In this document: positions 44,196-53,286 of the stretch, piece by piece
How positions within the stretch are numbered: the first letter of the stretch is position 1
How the letters are laid out: every line of letters starts with the position of its first letter
From: an uncultured Aquimarina sp.
GTDB lineage: Bacteria; Bacteroidota; Bacteroidia; Flavobacteriales; Flavobacteriaceae
Assembly: GCA_947500845.1 (NCBI GenBank)
Contig: CANMTP010000017.1
Coordinates: forward strand, 1-64,000
Length of the DNA: 64,000 nucleotides
Reading direction: 5' to 3'
Notes under the pieces: generated by a model
The model's input: the letters and a program-made list of their open reading frames with translations, nothing else
Database searches by the model: none
What the model was told of the DNA's origin: nothing
Program-made: the position numbers and the translations under genes

Positions 44196-45263
44196 ATGGA
44201 AGAAAAATTAATGTCGAAAAAGAAGCCAACGTATCCTATAAATGATCACCTTGATACGTATTTGAAAGAATGTAATCGAAAGATTAAGATCCCAGTATTC
44301 TATGATGATTTGCTAAGATTTTCGGGTTCGATAGTGGTCTATGATACTAATGACGAGGATACTTTGTGGGTACGTGTTTATTATGAAGAACATGAAAGGC
44401 CAGAAATAGAGGCAAGCCTGAAAAAAGTATATACAATTCTTCATTCTGATGGAAATGAAGATGCTATAGAATTTTTAAATATTGATGCTATTGATTACTG
44501 CACTTTTGGTAATTCAAAACCTTTTAGAATTAAGATTAGAAATATACTTAATGATAACTACTCGTATATTTATGTTAAAAAGGCCGATGCTTCTAGAATT
44601 TATGGTTTAGAGCTGGAACATATGTTTTCTCCTAACCGGATCAATTTTTTGGTGTATAAAAACACACTTATAGAGGAGCATATTGCGGGTATACCCGGAG
44701 ATGTGTTTATTAAAGATTTTTTACCAGATTTAAGTGATCAAGCTAAGTCGCAGATAGCTAAAGAGTTTGTGAAATTTAATGAACGTTGCCAGATGCGATT
44801 GCTGGGTGATATGCGGTCTTATAACTATGTTATCATCCCGATACATGATTTTGATCATGTAGAATACAAAATCAGAGCTATTGATTTTGACCAGCAATGT
44901 TATGAAGGAAAGCTGAAGGTATATCAACCGCAATTTTTTAAGGAGAACTTTTCTATGGTAGATGTGGTGATGAACAAATTACAGCCAAATTCTATAGAAC
45001 AATACAAAAAAGAAGAACGTTCTATTTTGGCGAAACGTATTTTGGCTTCCCGATCACGTTACGAGACTCTTGTCGATTGCATGTGTAAAGACAAGATTTC
45101 AACCAATGATAATTTGAAAGAACTAAGAGAACACCTGTATAATTTCACGTTGGATCTAAAATTTCGTCGTAGTAGATCAATGGGCGAAGTACTAAAAACT
45201 GCCCTTGATTTTGTTCGTCGAAACTATGAGAATGTGAATATGAAAAATTTATTGGATCGTTAA
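44196..45263 (+). CDS. Hypothetical protein with a protein-kinase-like C-terminal fold
   Basis: A 355-residue cytoplasmic protein, not recognised as a named family. The order of motifs suggests a kinase-like fold: a lysine in SYIYVKKAD (about 123-131), a helix with a glutamate in GLELEHMF, a hinge-like segment FLVYKNTLIEEHIAG, a catalytic-loop-like GDMRSYNYVI (Asp205, Asn210) and an IRAIDFDQQ metal-binding-like motif (Asp230/Asp232). The first 110 residues look like a separate alpha/beta domain. The C-terminal 120 residues are helical and basic. ATG 44196 or 44211 could be the start. It stands alone behind a 773-bp gap. Confidence 0.6.
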   Translation: MEEKLMSKKKPTYPINDHLDTYLKECNRKIKIPVFYDDLLRFSGSIVVYDTNDEDTLWVRVYYEEHERPEIEASLKKVYTILHSDGNEDAIEFLNIDAIDYCTFGNSKPFRIKIRNILNDNYSYIYVKKADASRIYGLELEHMFSPNRINFLVYKNTLIEEHIAGIPGDVFIKDFLPDLSDQAKSQIAKEFVKFNERCQMRLLGDMRSYNYVIIPIHDFDHVEYKIRAIDFDQQCYEGKLKVYQPQFFKENFSMVDVVMNKLQPNSIEQYKKEERSILAKRILASRSRYETLVDCMCKDKISTNDNLKELREHLYNFTLDLKFRRSRSMGEVLKTALDFVRRNYENVNMKNLLDR

Positions 45264-45282
45264 AAAAAAACCTTACCATATC

Positions 45283-46056
45283 TTACAGAATCCCCGCACC
45301 GAGCAGAAATGAAAAAATGATCAGTAGAATTCCAACAACGATCTGTATAGTGTTTATTGTGATCTTTTTTAGAAATTTATTTCCAAAATATGCTCCAATA
45401 AACGCCATTACAGTTGCTGTAATGAGCATTCGATAATTAAGTTTACCACCTAATTGAAAGATATCTTTTGCATATACAGAAATTCGAGCAACATCAATAA
45501 AACAAGCTATAACAACACCGGTAGCAATAAAGGCTTCCTTGTTGAGCTTGGCCCGAATCAAAAATGCAGTCCGTAAAGCTCCTTGATGCCCTGATAATCC
45601 TCCAAAAAAACCACTTAAAGCCCCGCCAAAAGGTAAATATTTTGTGTCGATTTCCATTCTCTTTAACTTCGGGATAAGATCAAAAAGAGAGAAGAAAATC
45701 AATAATAAAGCAATACATACTTTAACTGCAGTCACCTGATAGGATGTATTTGCAATTTTATATGAAAATAAAGGTGCTACTTCTGTGAGCGCACCAAGAA
45801 TATGAGCTCCCAGAAAAGCAAATATAATTGCAGGAACCCCAAAATGAAGGACAGTTTTTACATTAGCTTTTTTGCCAATGAGCGTTAACTTAAAAAGGTT
45901 ATTTAATAAATGAACAATAGCAGTTAAAGCAATTGCAATATCTATCGGGAAAAATAACGCAAAAACAGGCATTAACAATGTCCCCAGACCAAAACCAGAG
46001 AAAAATGTTAATCCTGATCCGAATAAAGCAACGATTGCTACCAGAACATAATCCAC
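45283..46056 (-). CDS. TauE/SafE family sulfite exporter-like membrane protein
   Basis: A 257-residue membrane protein with about seven or eight helices. The two-fold pattern of TauE/SafE proteins is visible: FGSGLTFFSGFGLGTLLMPVF near the N-terminus and GGALSGFFGGLSGHQGALRTA in the middle. The family moves organic or inorganic sulfur anions, but substrates are often unproven. Its gene starts 6 bp after the nucleoid-associated protein gene, so the two share a transcript for no evident functional reason. Confidence 0.92.
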   Translation of the reverse strand: MDYVLVAIVALFGSGLTFFSGFGLGTLLMPVFALFFPIDIAIALTAIVHLLNNLFKLTLIGKKANVKTVLHFGVPAIIFAFLGAHILGALTEVAPLFSYKIANTSYQVTAVKVCIALLLIFFSLFDLIPKLKRMEIDTKYLPFGGALSGFFGGLSGHQGALRTAFLIRAKLNKEAFIATGVVIACFIDVARISVYAKDIFQLGGKLNYRMLITATVMAFIGAYFGNKFLKKITINTIQIVVGILLIIFSFLLGAGIL

Positions 46057-46062
46057 ACCCTA

Positions 46063-47121
46063 CTAAGATTTTTGTTCTTTGTTAAAATAAACGAGATAAT
46101 AATACATTTGCTTTTCTTCATCCCATCCTTTTTCTACAAACTTCTCTGCAGACTCTGGATTAATAAAATCCATCTTGATCTGTACATTAGTGTCAAGATT
46201 GATCACATTTTTCATTTTTTTGCGAGCAGCGGTTACCGCATTGTTTGCAATAGAGAAGGAGGTAAGATCTTCGATCTGATATTTAGGTGCTTTTTCTGTT
46301 TTATAATGCTTAAACTCTGGAATTAAATCAGGATTATCGATCACTTCGTTTAAGAAAGCAGTCTCTTCAAACTCATCATTTTTGGCAAAGTGGTTCACCG
46401 CACGATTCATAAACATCACCTCTTCTTTTTTGTCTTCTGCAGGCAATACTACATCTTTTGCAAAATCCTGGCAGAATTTCATATACTTTTTAGTATAAAA
46501 ATTCTCATCTGCAAAGGCTTCAACTCCCAAAAAGTGTTCTAGCCAGTATTTTGTATCATATCTGTTAGAATCGACTGATAAAATTTTATAACCCTCTTCT
46601 TTTTTATGATTGAAAATAAGACATCCTTTATCTAATTTATTCAAGTTAACACCTTGCTGAATTAGTAACTCGATATTAGATTCTTTTTCTGCAAACTGAA
46701 GAAAATCATGCTTTAATTCAGATTTAAAAATTCCTACTGCAGCAACTTTTTCATTATCAATACTTACGTTCTCAAGATAGGTCACATATACTTCACCACT
46801 TTTAATATGAGGATGCTGTGATTGTTCGTAAAGCAAAGAAGCAATACGCTTAGATTTTTCATGAACGGAAGCAGGATTTTCAAAAATTTCGGTAACAATT
46901 TTATATAGAGGATTAAATTCTACATCTACTTCGTTTGCAAATTGGAAATAGTTCTCTTCTTTATCGCGAAATGGTTTAAAGAAATACTCCTTTAAGATAG
47001 CTGTTAATTCATCATTAATGGTATACGGAGATTCCGATAGAAATATGCTTTCACCTTTATTCTTATTTCCAATTTTGTGAACTGAAAGCGATTCGATTTG
47101 AGTGCTGTATAAGTTGATCAT
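46063..47121 (-). CDS. Nucleoid-associated protein (NdpA/YejK family)
   Basis: A 352-residue protein of the nucleoid-associated NA37 family. It starts MINLYSTQIESLSVHKIGNK, then DELTAILKEYFFKPF and a central conserved segment (LIFNHKKEEGYKILSVDSNRYDTKYWLEHFLGV). The E. coli homologue YejK associates with the nucleoid and binds topoisomerase IV. The sequence is acidic and cytoplasmic, with a C-terminal nucleic-acid-binding-like part (ITNLDTNVQIKMDF-like region). First gene of a pair with the TauE-like transporter. Confidence 0.88.
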   Translation of the reverse strand: MINLYSTQIESLSVHKIGNKNKGESIFLSESPYTINDELTAILKEYFFKPFRDKEENYFQFANEVDVEFNPLYKIVTEIFENPASVHEKSKRIASLLYEQSQHPHIKSGEVYVTYLENVSIDNEKVAAVGIFKSELKHDFLQFAEKESNIELLIQQGVNLNKLDKGCLIFNHKKEEGYKILSVDSNRYDTKYWLEHFLGVEAFADENFYTKKYMKFCQDFAKDVVLPAEDKKEEVMFMNRAVNHFAKNDEFEETAFLNEVIDNPDLIPEFKHYKTEKAPKYQIEDLTSFSIANNAVTAARKKMKNVINLDTNVQIKMDFINPESAEKFVEKGWDEEKQMYYYLVYFNKEQKS

Positions 47122-47130
47122 GACATTTGT

Positions 47131-47155
47131 GTCATCCCAGCGCAGGCTGGGATCT
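47131..47155. repeat. REP-like palindromic element
   Basis: Perfect stem ATCCCAGC / GCTGGGAT with loop GCAG (47134-47153), preceded by GTC. It lies just upstream of the nucleoid protein gene and looks like a sister of the palindrome near 43850, differing by paired, compensatory changes (C-A-G versus T-G-C arms). Confidence 0.7.
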
Positions 47156-47176
47156 GTTTTAGTTAATAGTTAGTTT

Positions 47177-47689
47177 CTAATTCCAATTCTCATCGAATCC
47201 GAGATCATCATATTCATCTAGATCCATGAAGTCCTCATTTCCTTCATCAAAATCCATGGATTCGTCAGATTTGAACTCTTTCTCTGGTGCGTGATCTGGT
47301 ATTTGACCATGAATAAACATAACGTTTGGATATTCCATACCATTTTCATATTCTGAGATTTCAGCTAACTCGACCAGGAAGGTCCACATGCTCAAGAAAT
47401 CATAAATATAAATTAGTTTTGGAGAAGCTTCATTTACCACATCGATTAGTGTGGTTTCATTCATCAATCTAACGGGTTGATTACCCTCACTCATGTCAAA
47501 TAATGAGATTTCTTCACCTTGGGTCCATTGATCATCGCTAATATAAAAAGAAGCCATTTCTGTCCCGTCAAACCCAAAAGATTGGGTAATTACATTATGA
47601 AATTGCTCTAAGGTGGCATCCTGTTCAATTTCAATATCTCTAAACACGTCTTCCTCGGTATCCAGGATAATTCTAAAGCGATAAATCAT
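47177..47689 (-). CDS. Plasmid pRiA4b ORF-3-like family protein
   Basis: A 170-residue protein with the pRiA4b ORF-3 domain: MIYRFRIILDTEEDVFRDIEIEQD, the helix TLEQFHNVITQSFGFDG and then SFYISDDQW. The C-terminal 50 residues are strongly acidic (DESMDFDEGNEDFMDLDEYDD), which is common in the Bacteroidota version. The family is also named IS1096 passenger TnpR-like after one context, but there is no insertion sequence here and it should be treated as an ordinary chromosomal gene of unknown function. It lies 55 bp from ctaA on the same strand. Confidence 0.85.
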   Translation of the reverse strand: MIYRFRIILDTEEDVFRDIEIEQDATLEQFHNVITQSFGFDGTEMASFYISDDQWTQGEEISLFDMSEGNQPVRLMNETTLIDVVNEASPKLIYIYDFLSMWTFLVELAEISEYENGMEYPNVMFIHGQIPDHAPEKEFKSDESMDFDEGNEDFMDLDEYDDLGFDENWN

Positions 47690-47744
47690 TGTTGACTATT
47701 TTGATTGGCAAAGATACGAACAAGTTCGAGACTATTTTTACATT

Positions 47745-48785
47745 TTAAACAGCTTGTTTTTCAATTCTAAACTTAGATTTAAAAACTTCTAAAAGAATAA
47801 AAAATTGTACTCCAAATAAAAGTGATGCCAAAACTAAGTGTAGCGGTTGTGACAGAAATGGGAAGTCAAAATAATACATTAATATTCCTGTTAATGCTTC
47901 GAAACCAATGAAAATCAAAACCCAATTAAGCTTATTCAATCCTAATCGTTGTTTCCTGTTTTGCAGGAATAACCATGCATTAACCAAAACTATTACAACA
48001 GAAAAAGATCTATGTATATAAAAGGTTAATGTTGGTGGATTCAACCATTCAGATTTTGCAAGCTCACCCAGCTGTTTAATTTGTTCATCTACATATTGTC
48101 TAACTTGTGTGCCTAAAGCTACTTGGATTAATGTCAATATCACCGAGAATATAAGTACAGCTTTGAACGCTTTTGGAAATTTATTGAGTGTTATTCTTTC
48201 CTTGGTTTGGTATAAAATGTAAAGTAGAATTGCTAAAATTACAAAAGCCATGACCATATGAATTGTTATTCTTAATGGCAGAAGATTAGAGTCTACAACT
48301 ACCTTACCTAACCAAGCTTGAAAGCCCATCGCCAAAATGGTAATCATGGCAAAAATGGGAATTTTTTTGTTTGTTTTCCAATAATTTAAAGAAAGAATAA
48401 ACATGAGCAAAATTGGAATACCAGAAAGTACCGTAACGAGTCGATTTATGTATTCTATCCATGTATGCCAAACGTTAAAAATAGCATAGTCGTGTTTGGT
48501 ATATTTTTCCCAATTCTTCGAATTATAAGTTTCTGCAGAGACAAAATCTTTTGGAGCAATTTTGAGTTCTTCATTAATGATAACTATAACGCCCCTTTCA
48601 TACTTATTATTTGGTTGCCATTGTATTTGAGAGGCTGAAGTTGGAGGGATATAATATCCGAAACATTTGGGCCAATCGGGGCATCCCATTCCAGATCCGG
48701 TCATTCGTACAACGGCTCCTGCAATAATAATCAAATAGATAAGTATTATCGAGGTGATGACTAGAGGTCTAAAATATTTTTTCAT
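47745..48785 (-). CDS. ctaA: Heme A synthase (COX15/CtaA family)
   Basis: A 346-residue inner-membrane protein that oxidises heme O to heme A for cytochrome c oxidase. About eight transmembrane helices are visible, with heme-ligand histidines in FNVWHTWIEYINR, RITIHMVMAF, FYIHRSFSVVI and QPLHLVLAS. The first periplasmic loop carries RMTGSGMGCPDWPKCFGYYIP, a Cys pair typical of the bacterial type with that motif. Length is normal. The cox operon is not in the window. Confidence 0.95.
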   Translation of the reverse strand: MKKYFRPLVITSIILIYLIIIAGAVVRMTGSGMGCPDWPKCFGYYIPPTSASQIQWQPNNKYERGVIVIINEELKIAPKDFVSAETYNSKNWEKYTKHDYAIFNVWHTWIEYINRLVTVLSGIPILLMFILSLNYWKTNKKIPIFAMITILAMGFQAWLGKVVVDSNLLPLRITIHMVMAFVILAILLYILYQTKERITLNKFPKAFKAVLIFSVILTLIQVALGTQVRQYVDEQIKQLGELAKSEWLNPPTLTFYIHRSFSVVIVLVNAWLFLQNRKQRLGLNKLNWVLIFIGFEALTGILMYYFDFPFLSQPLHLVLASLLFGVQFFILLEVFKSKFRIEKQAV

Positions 48786-48862
48786 ATTATTTTGGAGTTA
48801 CAAAGTATCCAAGCATATAGAATCTAGAATTCTTTTATTTCTTTAATTTGCTTAATTAAGGA

Positions 48863-48879
48863 CTCCAGCCTTAGCCGGA
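48863..48879. repeat. Possible degenerate REP-like palindrome
   Basis: TCCAGC / GCCGGA with spacer CTTA and one mismatch, in the gap between ctaA and cca. It looks like a diverged member of the palindrome family seen near 43850 and 47140. Confidence 0.4.
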
Positions 48880-48896
48880 ATATCAAAATATTTATT

Positions 48897-50324
48897 CTAA
48901 CTACGAACCACAAGCCCTAATTCATTTCCTTTTCGAATCATAAATTGATATGCGGCTTCATACTCATTAGGAATTTCTCCTTCTAGAATTGCTTCCTTAA
49001 TTGCTTCTTTAATAATGCCAATTTCTCTTGAAGGTTTTATATTGAAAGTCTTCATGATTTCTTCGCCTGTAATCGGAGGTTGAAAATTACGGATATGGTC
49101 GCGTTCTTCAACCTCAATCATTTTTTGACGTACGACTTTGAAATTATGATGATATTTTTTAAATTTTTTAGGATTTTTTGTAGTAATATCGGCTTCACAT
49201 AAAGTCATCAATTCATCGATATAGTCACCGGCGTCAAAGACTAATCTACGAACGGCAGAGTCTGTGACATCACTTGCGATTACTATAGGTCGAGAACTCA
49301 TCAATACCATTTTTTGAACGAACTTCATCTTTTCGTTCAAGGGCATTTTTAACCGTTTAAACAGTTTGTAAACCATTTTTGATCCTACAAACTCATGTCC
49401 ATGAAAAGTCCAGCCCACTTTTTTGCTAAACTTTTTGGTGGGAGCTTTGCCAATATCGTGTAATAATGCCGCCCAACGCAACCAAAGATCATCTGTGTTT
49501 TCGGAAATATTGTCTACAACTTCTAGTGTATGATAAAAATTATCTTTGTGGCGTTGTCCTTCTATCTCATCGATTCCTTTCAAAGCAATTAATTCGGGCA
49601 ATATGAAATTTAAGAGTCCTGTTTTTTCAAGTAACTTAAAGCCAATTGAGGGTTGATCACTTGATAGAATTTTATTGAGCTCATCAACAATACGTTCTTT
49701 GGAGATGATTTTAATACGCTCTTTGTTTCTGGTGATGGCTTTGAGTGATTCGTTTTCGATCTTGAATCCGAGTTGAGTAGCGAATCGAATAGCTCTCATC
49801 ATACGTAATGGATCGTCAGAATAAGTAATATCTGGTCCTAGAGGAGTACGTATGATTTTTGATCTTAGGTCGTTGATACCATCAAAGGGGTCAAGTAAGT
49901 CTCCATAGCTTTCCTTAGCGATGCTTAAGGCCAGCGCATTTATCGTAAAATCTCTACGATTTTGGTCATCTTCTAATGTTCCATTTTCTACAACAGGATT
50001 ACGACTGTCTTCTGAATAGGATTCTTTACGCGCACCAACAAATTCTACCTCAATATCACTAGTTTTTAACATGGCTGTACCATATGTTTTAAAAACCTGA
50101 ATTTTTGGATGGTTGGGCAATAATTTGGCAACTTCCTGAGCTAATTCTATACCACTCCCTATTGTGACTACATCAATATCTTTGGCCGTTCCTCTTTGTA
50201 ATATGTAATCTCTAACAAATCCACCAATAACATAACTTTTTAGATTTAGTTGTGCTGATGCTTTGCTGATAGTATTAAAAATTGGATGTTGTAAGGCTTC
50301 TTTGTAATTTTTAGCTTCCGACAT
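48897..50324 (-). CDS. cca: CCA tRNA nucleotidyltransferase
   Basis: A 475-residue enzyme that adds or repairs the 3' CCA of tRNA. Class II motifs: [24 protein letters not shown] (GG, then DxD), the [13 protein letters not shown] motif, the neck region [17 protein letters not shown], followed by an HD domain with [29 protein letters not shown] and HEFVGSKM. Length and HD domain fit the Bacteroidota form. It lies 8 bp after tsaC on the same strand, so a GT4-tsaC-cca transcript joining two tRNA-modifying genes is likely. Confidence 0.95.
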   Translation of the reverse strand: MSEAKNYKEALQHPIFNTISKASAQLNLKSYVIGGFVRDYILQRGTAKDIDVVTIGSGIELAQEVAKLLPNHPKIQVFKTYGTAMLKTSDIEVEFVGARKESYSEDSRNPVVENGTLEDDQNRRDFTINALALSIAKESYGDLLDPFDGINDLRSKIIRTPLGPDITYSDDPLRMMRAIRFATQLGFKIENESLKAITRNKERIKIISKERIVDELNKILSSDQPSIGFKLLEKTGLLNFILPELIALKGIDEIEGQRHKDNFYHTLEVVDNISENTDDLWLRWAALLHDIGKAPTKKFSKKVGWTFHGHEFVGSKMVYKLFKRLKMPLNEKMKFVQKMVLMSSRPIVIASDVTDSAVRRLVFDAGDYIDELMTLCEADITTKNPKKFKKYHHNFKVVRQKMIEVEERDHIRNFQPPITGEEIMKTFNIKPSREIGIIKEAIKEAILEGEIPNEYEAAYQFMIRKGNELGLVVRS

Positions 50325-50332
50325 GAATCAAT

Positions 50333-50902
50333 TTACTTCCTTATAATTTTTACCGTGCTGTCATTTCCGATTTTAATAATCGATGAAGGTTTTAAACCTT
50401 TTTTTTGTAAAGGCAAATTTACAACATAGTCAACGCCTTCCAAAATCGCTGTAGATATTTCTTTAAAGTTTTTTGGGGTAGGCATACCACTAATATTTGC
50501 AGAAGTAGAAACGATTGGTCTTTTGAGTTTTCGGATTAATTTTCCGCAGAAGGGATCTCTGGCAACGCGTATTGCTAAAGTATTGTCTTCTGCAATAATA
50601 TTTTCTGCCACTCTAAGCGGTCTATCATAAATTATTGTTGTCGGTTTTGAAGCATATTTCAAAATATCATACGCAACTTCGGGCACTTCTTCAACATATT
50701 GTTGCAACATTTTAAAATCACTCACCAGACAGATCATAGATTTGCTTTCTTCTCGTTTTTTTAGCGCGAATATTTTATCAATAGCCTCTGCATTTGTTGC
50801 ATCACATCCTACCCCCCATACCGTATCAGTAGGATAGAGAATGATCCCTCCTCTTTTTAAGACTGAAATTGCTTTTTCAATTTCTGTATTTTGATCAGTC
50901 AT
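50333..50902 (-). CDS. L-threonylcarbamoyladenylate synthase (Sua5/YciO/YrdC family)
   Basis: A 189-residue protein of the TsaC/YrdC family, which makes threonylcarbamoyl-AMP for the t6A37 modification of tRNA. Features: GGIILYPTDTVWGVGCDATN (about 15-34), KREESKSMICLVSD, the TIIYDRPLRVAE strand and RPIVSTSANISGMPTP. Some YciO-type paralogues lack the activity, but this sequence keeps all typical motifs. Its start overlaps the 3' end of the upstream glycosyltransferase gene by 8 bp, and cca follows after 8 bp. Confidence 0.93.
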   Translation of the reverse strand: MTDQNTEIEKAISVLKRGGIILYPTDTVWGVGCDATNAEAIDKIFALKKREESKSMICLVSDFKMLQQYVEEVPEVAYDILKYASKPTTIIYDRPLRVAENIIAEDNTLAIRVARDPFCGKLIRKLKRPIVSTSANISGMPTPKNFKEISTAILEGVDYVVNLPLQKKGLKPSSIIKIGNDSTVKIIRK

Positions 50903-52004
50903 AATTTAACACTGTTTTATAAACATTCAAAGTTTGTTTGGCCATAATACTGGTTGTAAACATTTCTAGTAGTTTTTTATAACTTATTTCTGTAAATTTT
51001 TTTGATAACTGAGGATTTTCAGAAAGTTGAAATATATATTTTGTTAGGCTTTCCGTATCATATACCGATGCAAGTAATCCATTAATTTCATGCTCTACAG
51101 CTTCAGAGATACCTCCAACATTGGTGCTAATCACAGGAGTTTTATGGTACATAGATTCGTATATAAATTGAGGAATTCCTTCACTCTGCGATGTTATAAG
51201 ACTGATATCAAATTGCGAAATAAAGTTTGAAGCATTGGGTGTATAACCTAAGAATATTATGTGTTCTTCTAGGCTTAACGATTTTACTTTATCTAGTAAT
51301 GCCTCAGTTCTTTCAGAAAAAGTCCCTATCTGTACAAAAATAAAATTTGTATTCTTCTTTTTATTGATAATGATATTAGCAACATCGATCAATGTTTCTA
51401 AGTGTTTCGCTTTGATATGATTACCGATATTTCCAATAACTATCTTATCCTCTGCAATACCATATTTCTCTTTGAGTTGAAAAGGAGTTTCTGTGCTTTT
51501 GGTTTTGAGATTGGTTCCATGATAAATGGTTAGTAATTTATCTTTGTCGACTATTGCTTTTTCGGCTACTCGCTTTGTTTCATCAGATACACATAATATT
51601 TTTTTAATTTTAGGATAGTTGTATTTGTAAAGTGTTTTTTTTCTTTGCTTTATAGGAAATGATGTTTTTTTGCTGAAGACAAACGGAGGTAAATTACCGA
51701 GTTTATCTGCCAAAATAGCGGCAAATAAAGCGCTGGGTTCGTGAATGTGAATCAAATCCACTTTTTCCTTTTTACAAAAAGCCCCGATTTTCAAAAAATA
51801 TCTCGGGTCAATCTTAATTTTTAGCGGAGCCGTAATAAAATTAAGTTCAGTTTTTTCTAATCTTCTATGAAATGGAGTATTGCGAGCACACAAAATTGTG
51901 TTTTTAATCTCGGGATTAGATTCTTTTAACTCAAAACATAAATTCTCTATGTGATTCTCACCACCACCCCAATTTGTAACTGCCGATAAATGTAGAATAT
52001 GCAT
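50895..52004 (-). CDS. Glycosyltransferase family 4 (GT-B fold)
   Basis: A 369-residue cytoplasmic GT-B glycosyltransferase. N-terminal: MHILHLSAVTNWGGGENHI; the C-terminal GT1-like domain shows VIGNIGNHIKAKHLETLI, a short IFLGYTPNASNFI segment and SEGIPQFIYESMYHKTPVISTNVGGISEAV (donor-sugar binding E-x7-E region). Probably transfers a sugar to a lipid-linked or LPS acceptor; donor unknown. It is the first gene of an overlapping unit with tsaC and cca, and divergent from the WaaP-like kinase gene. Confidence 0.9.
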   Translation of the reverse strand: MHILHLSAVTNWGGGENHIENLCFELKESNPEIKNTILCARNTPFHRRLEKTELNFITAPLKIKIDPRYFLKIGAFCKKEKVDLIHIHEPSALFAAILADKLGNLPPFVFSKKTSFPIKQRKKTLYKYNYPKIKKILCVSDETKRVAEKAIVDKDKLLTIYHGTNLKTKSTETPFQLKEKYGIAEDKIVIGNIGNHIKAKHLETLIDVANIIINKKKNTNFIFVQIGTFSERTEALLDKVKSLSLEEHIIFLGYTPNASNFISQFDISLITSQSEGIPQFIYESMYHKTPVISTNVGGISEAVEHEINGLLASVYDTESLTKYIFQLSENPQLSKKFTEISYKKLLEMFTTSIMAKQTLNVYKTVLNYD

Positions 52005-52416
52005 ATTTTTTTGACTAGAATTGTTTTTGCTTTATCAAAGCTTGGTTTAAGGTTAAATAAAAGGGTAAGGATTTATTAATATTGTTGAAAGAGTTTTCAC
52101 GATTAGCTTCTCATAATTATAAAGATCAAAAGTACAAGTTGGAAATAGATTAAACAAATGATATTTATGACATTCAATTCAGTAATACAAATCAGAGAGA
52201 TATGCTCCTGTGTTTTAATTTGAATATATTTGCACAAATTGAATTTATAAACTATAAACATATTTGTGGTGGTGGATATGTGAGGTATTTTATAGAAATA
52301 AATAGAAGTATGTAAATTAAGTTTCATTCATAATTCTTCTAATAGTATTTATTTGATTTAGTATTGCAACCATCAAGTGCGACTAGGTATTTAATTTTAA
52401 AATAAAAATCTGTTTA
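52005..52416. other. Intergenic region between divergent GT4 and WaaP-like genes
   Basis: 412 bp, very AT-rich. It must carry both divergent promoters. A 74-codon open frame on the minus strand (52103-52327) has no family features and is not called. No RNA gene or hairpin stands out. Confidence 0.55.
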
Positions 52417-53214
52417 ATGCAAAAAAATTCTGTAATTCACTCTAAGTATAATTCCCTAAGAGATAAAGTTTTAGGTGCTATTATTAATTTTGAAGAGTTT
52501 GAAGAGATATTGGGTGATGCAGAACGTAACACAATAAAAATTGTAACCATTGATAGTAAAAAATATACTATAAAGTCATTTAAAATACCTAACTTTTTTA
52601 ATCAAATCGTATATCGTTTCTTTAGAAAGTCTAAAGCAGAAAGATCATACGAGTATGCAAATAAGTTACTTAAACTTGCTATAAACACTCCTTTTCCGGT
52701 AGCTTATCAAACGGAGACAACTTCTTTTTTGTTTAAAAAAAGTTATTATGTAAGCGAATTGATAAATTGCGATTTGACATACAGAGAACTAACTACTGAT
52801 TTTGACATTCCCGATCATGAGGAAATACTTAGAGCATTTACTAGATTTACTTATAAACTTCATAAAAACGGAGTAAATTTTCTTGACCATTCTCCTGGTA
52901 ACACTTTAATTAAGAGAAAAGAAGGTGGATATGAATTTTATTTAGTTGATCTCAATAGAATGGAGTTTGGTATAATGGATTTTAAAACCAGAATTAAAAA
53001 CTTTGCTAAGCTCACTATTCACAGATCGATGATAGAGATTATGAGTAACGAATATGCAGCATGTTCTGGAGAAGATGAACAAAAGATATTTGATTTAATG
53101 TGGCAATACACAAAAGAATTTCAGCATCATTATTATCGAAAAATTCGTATAAAAAAAAGAATATTTTTTTGGAAGAAAAAATACAAAAGTAAGATTTCAG
53201 AAAGTCCAATCTAA
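52417..53214 (+). CDS. Lipopolysaccharide kinase (Kdo/WaaP) family protein
   Basis: A 265-residue kinase-fold protein. A lysine in KKYTIKSFKIPN serves the N-lobe; the catalytic-loop-like HKNGVNFLDHSPGNTLI (Asp then Asn) and YEFYLVDLNRMEFG (the DxN/DLN variant of DFG) fit the Kdo/WaaP/InaA group that phosphorylates LPS-core sugars. Very basic C-terminus (RIKKRIFFWKKKYKSK), suggesting membrane contact. It sits among glycosyltransferases, consistent with LPS-core modification. Confidence 0.83.
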   Translation: MQKNSVIHSKYNSLRDKVLGAIINFEEFEEILGDAERNTIKIVTIDSKKYTIKSFKIPNFFNQIVYRFFRKSKAERSYEYANKLLKLAINTPFPVAYQTETTSFLFKKSYYVSELINCDLTYRELTTDFDIPDHEEILRAFTRFTYKLHKNGVNFLDHSPGNTLIKRKEGGYEFYLVDLNRMEFGIMDFKTRIKNFAKLTIHRSMIEIMSNEYAACSGEDEQKIFDLMWQYTKEFQHHYYRKIRIKKRIFFWKKKYKSKISESPI

Positions 53215-53286
53215 GGTAATAACAAGAGTTCTTTCATAAAATTTACATAAGATTTTCTAGTGTTGTTTTTTGCTACTACATGAGTG

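Noticed and set aside
47177..47689. Possible insertion sequence because the family is called IS1096 passenger TnpR-like
   Set aside because: No transposase, inverted repeats or target duplication; the domain is an ordinary chromosomal family.
52103..52327. 74-codon open frame in the glycan-cluster spacer
   Set aside because: Low-complexity Ile/Tyr-rich translation of AT-rich DNA, no start context and no homology I recognise.
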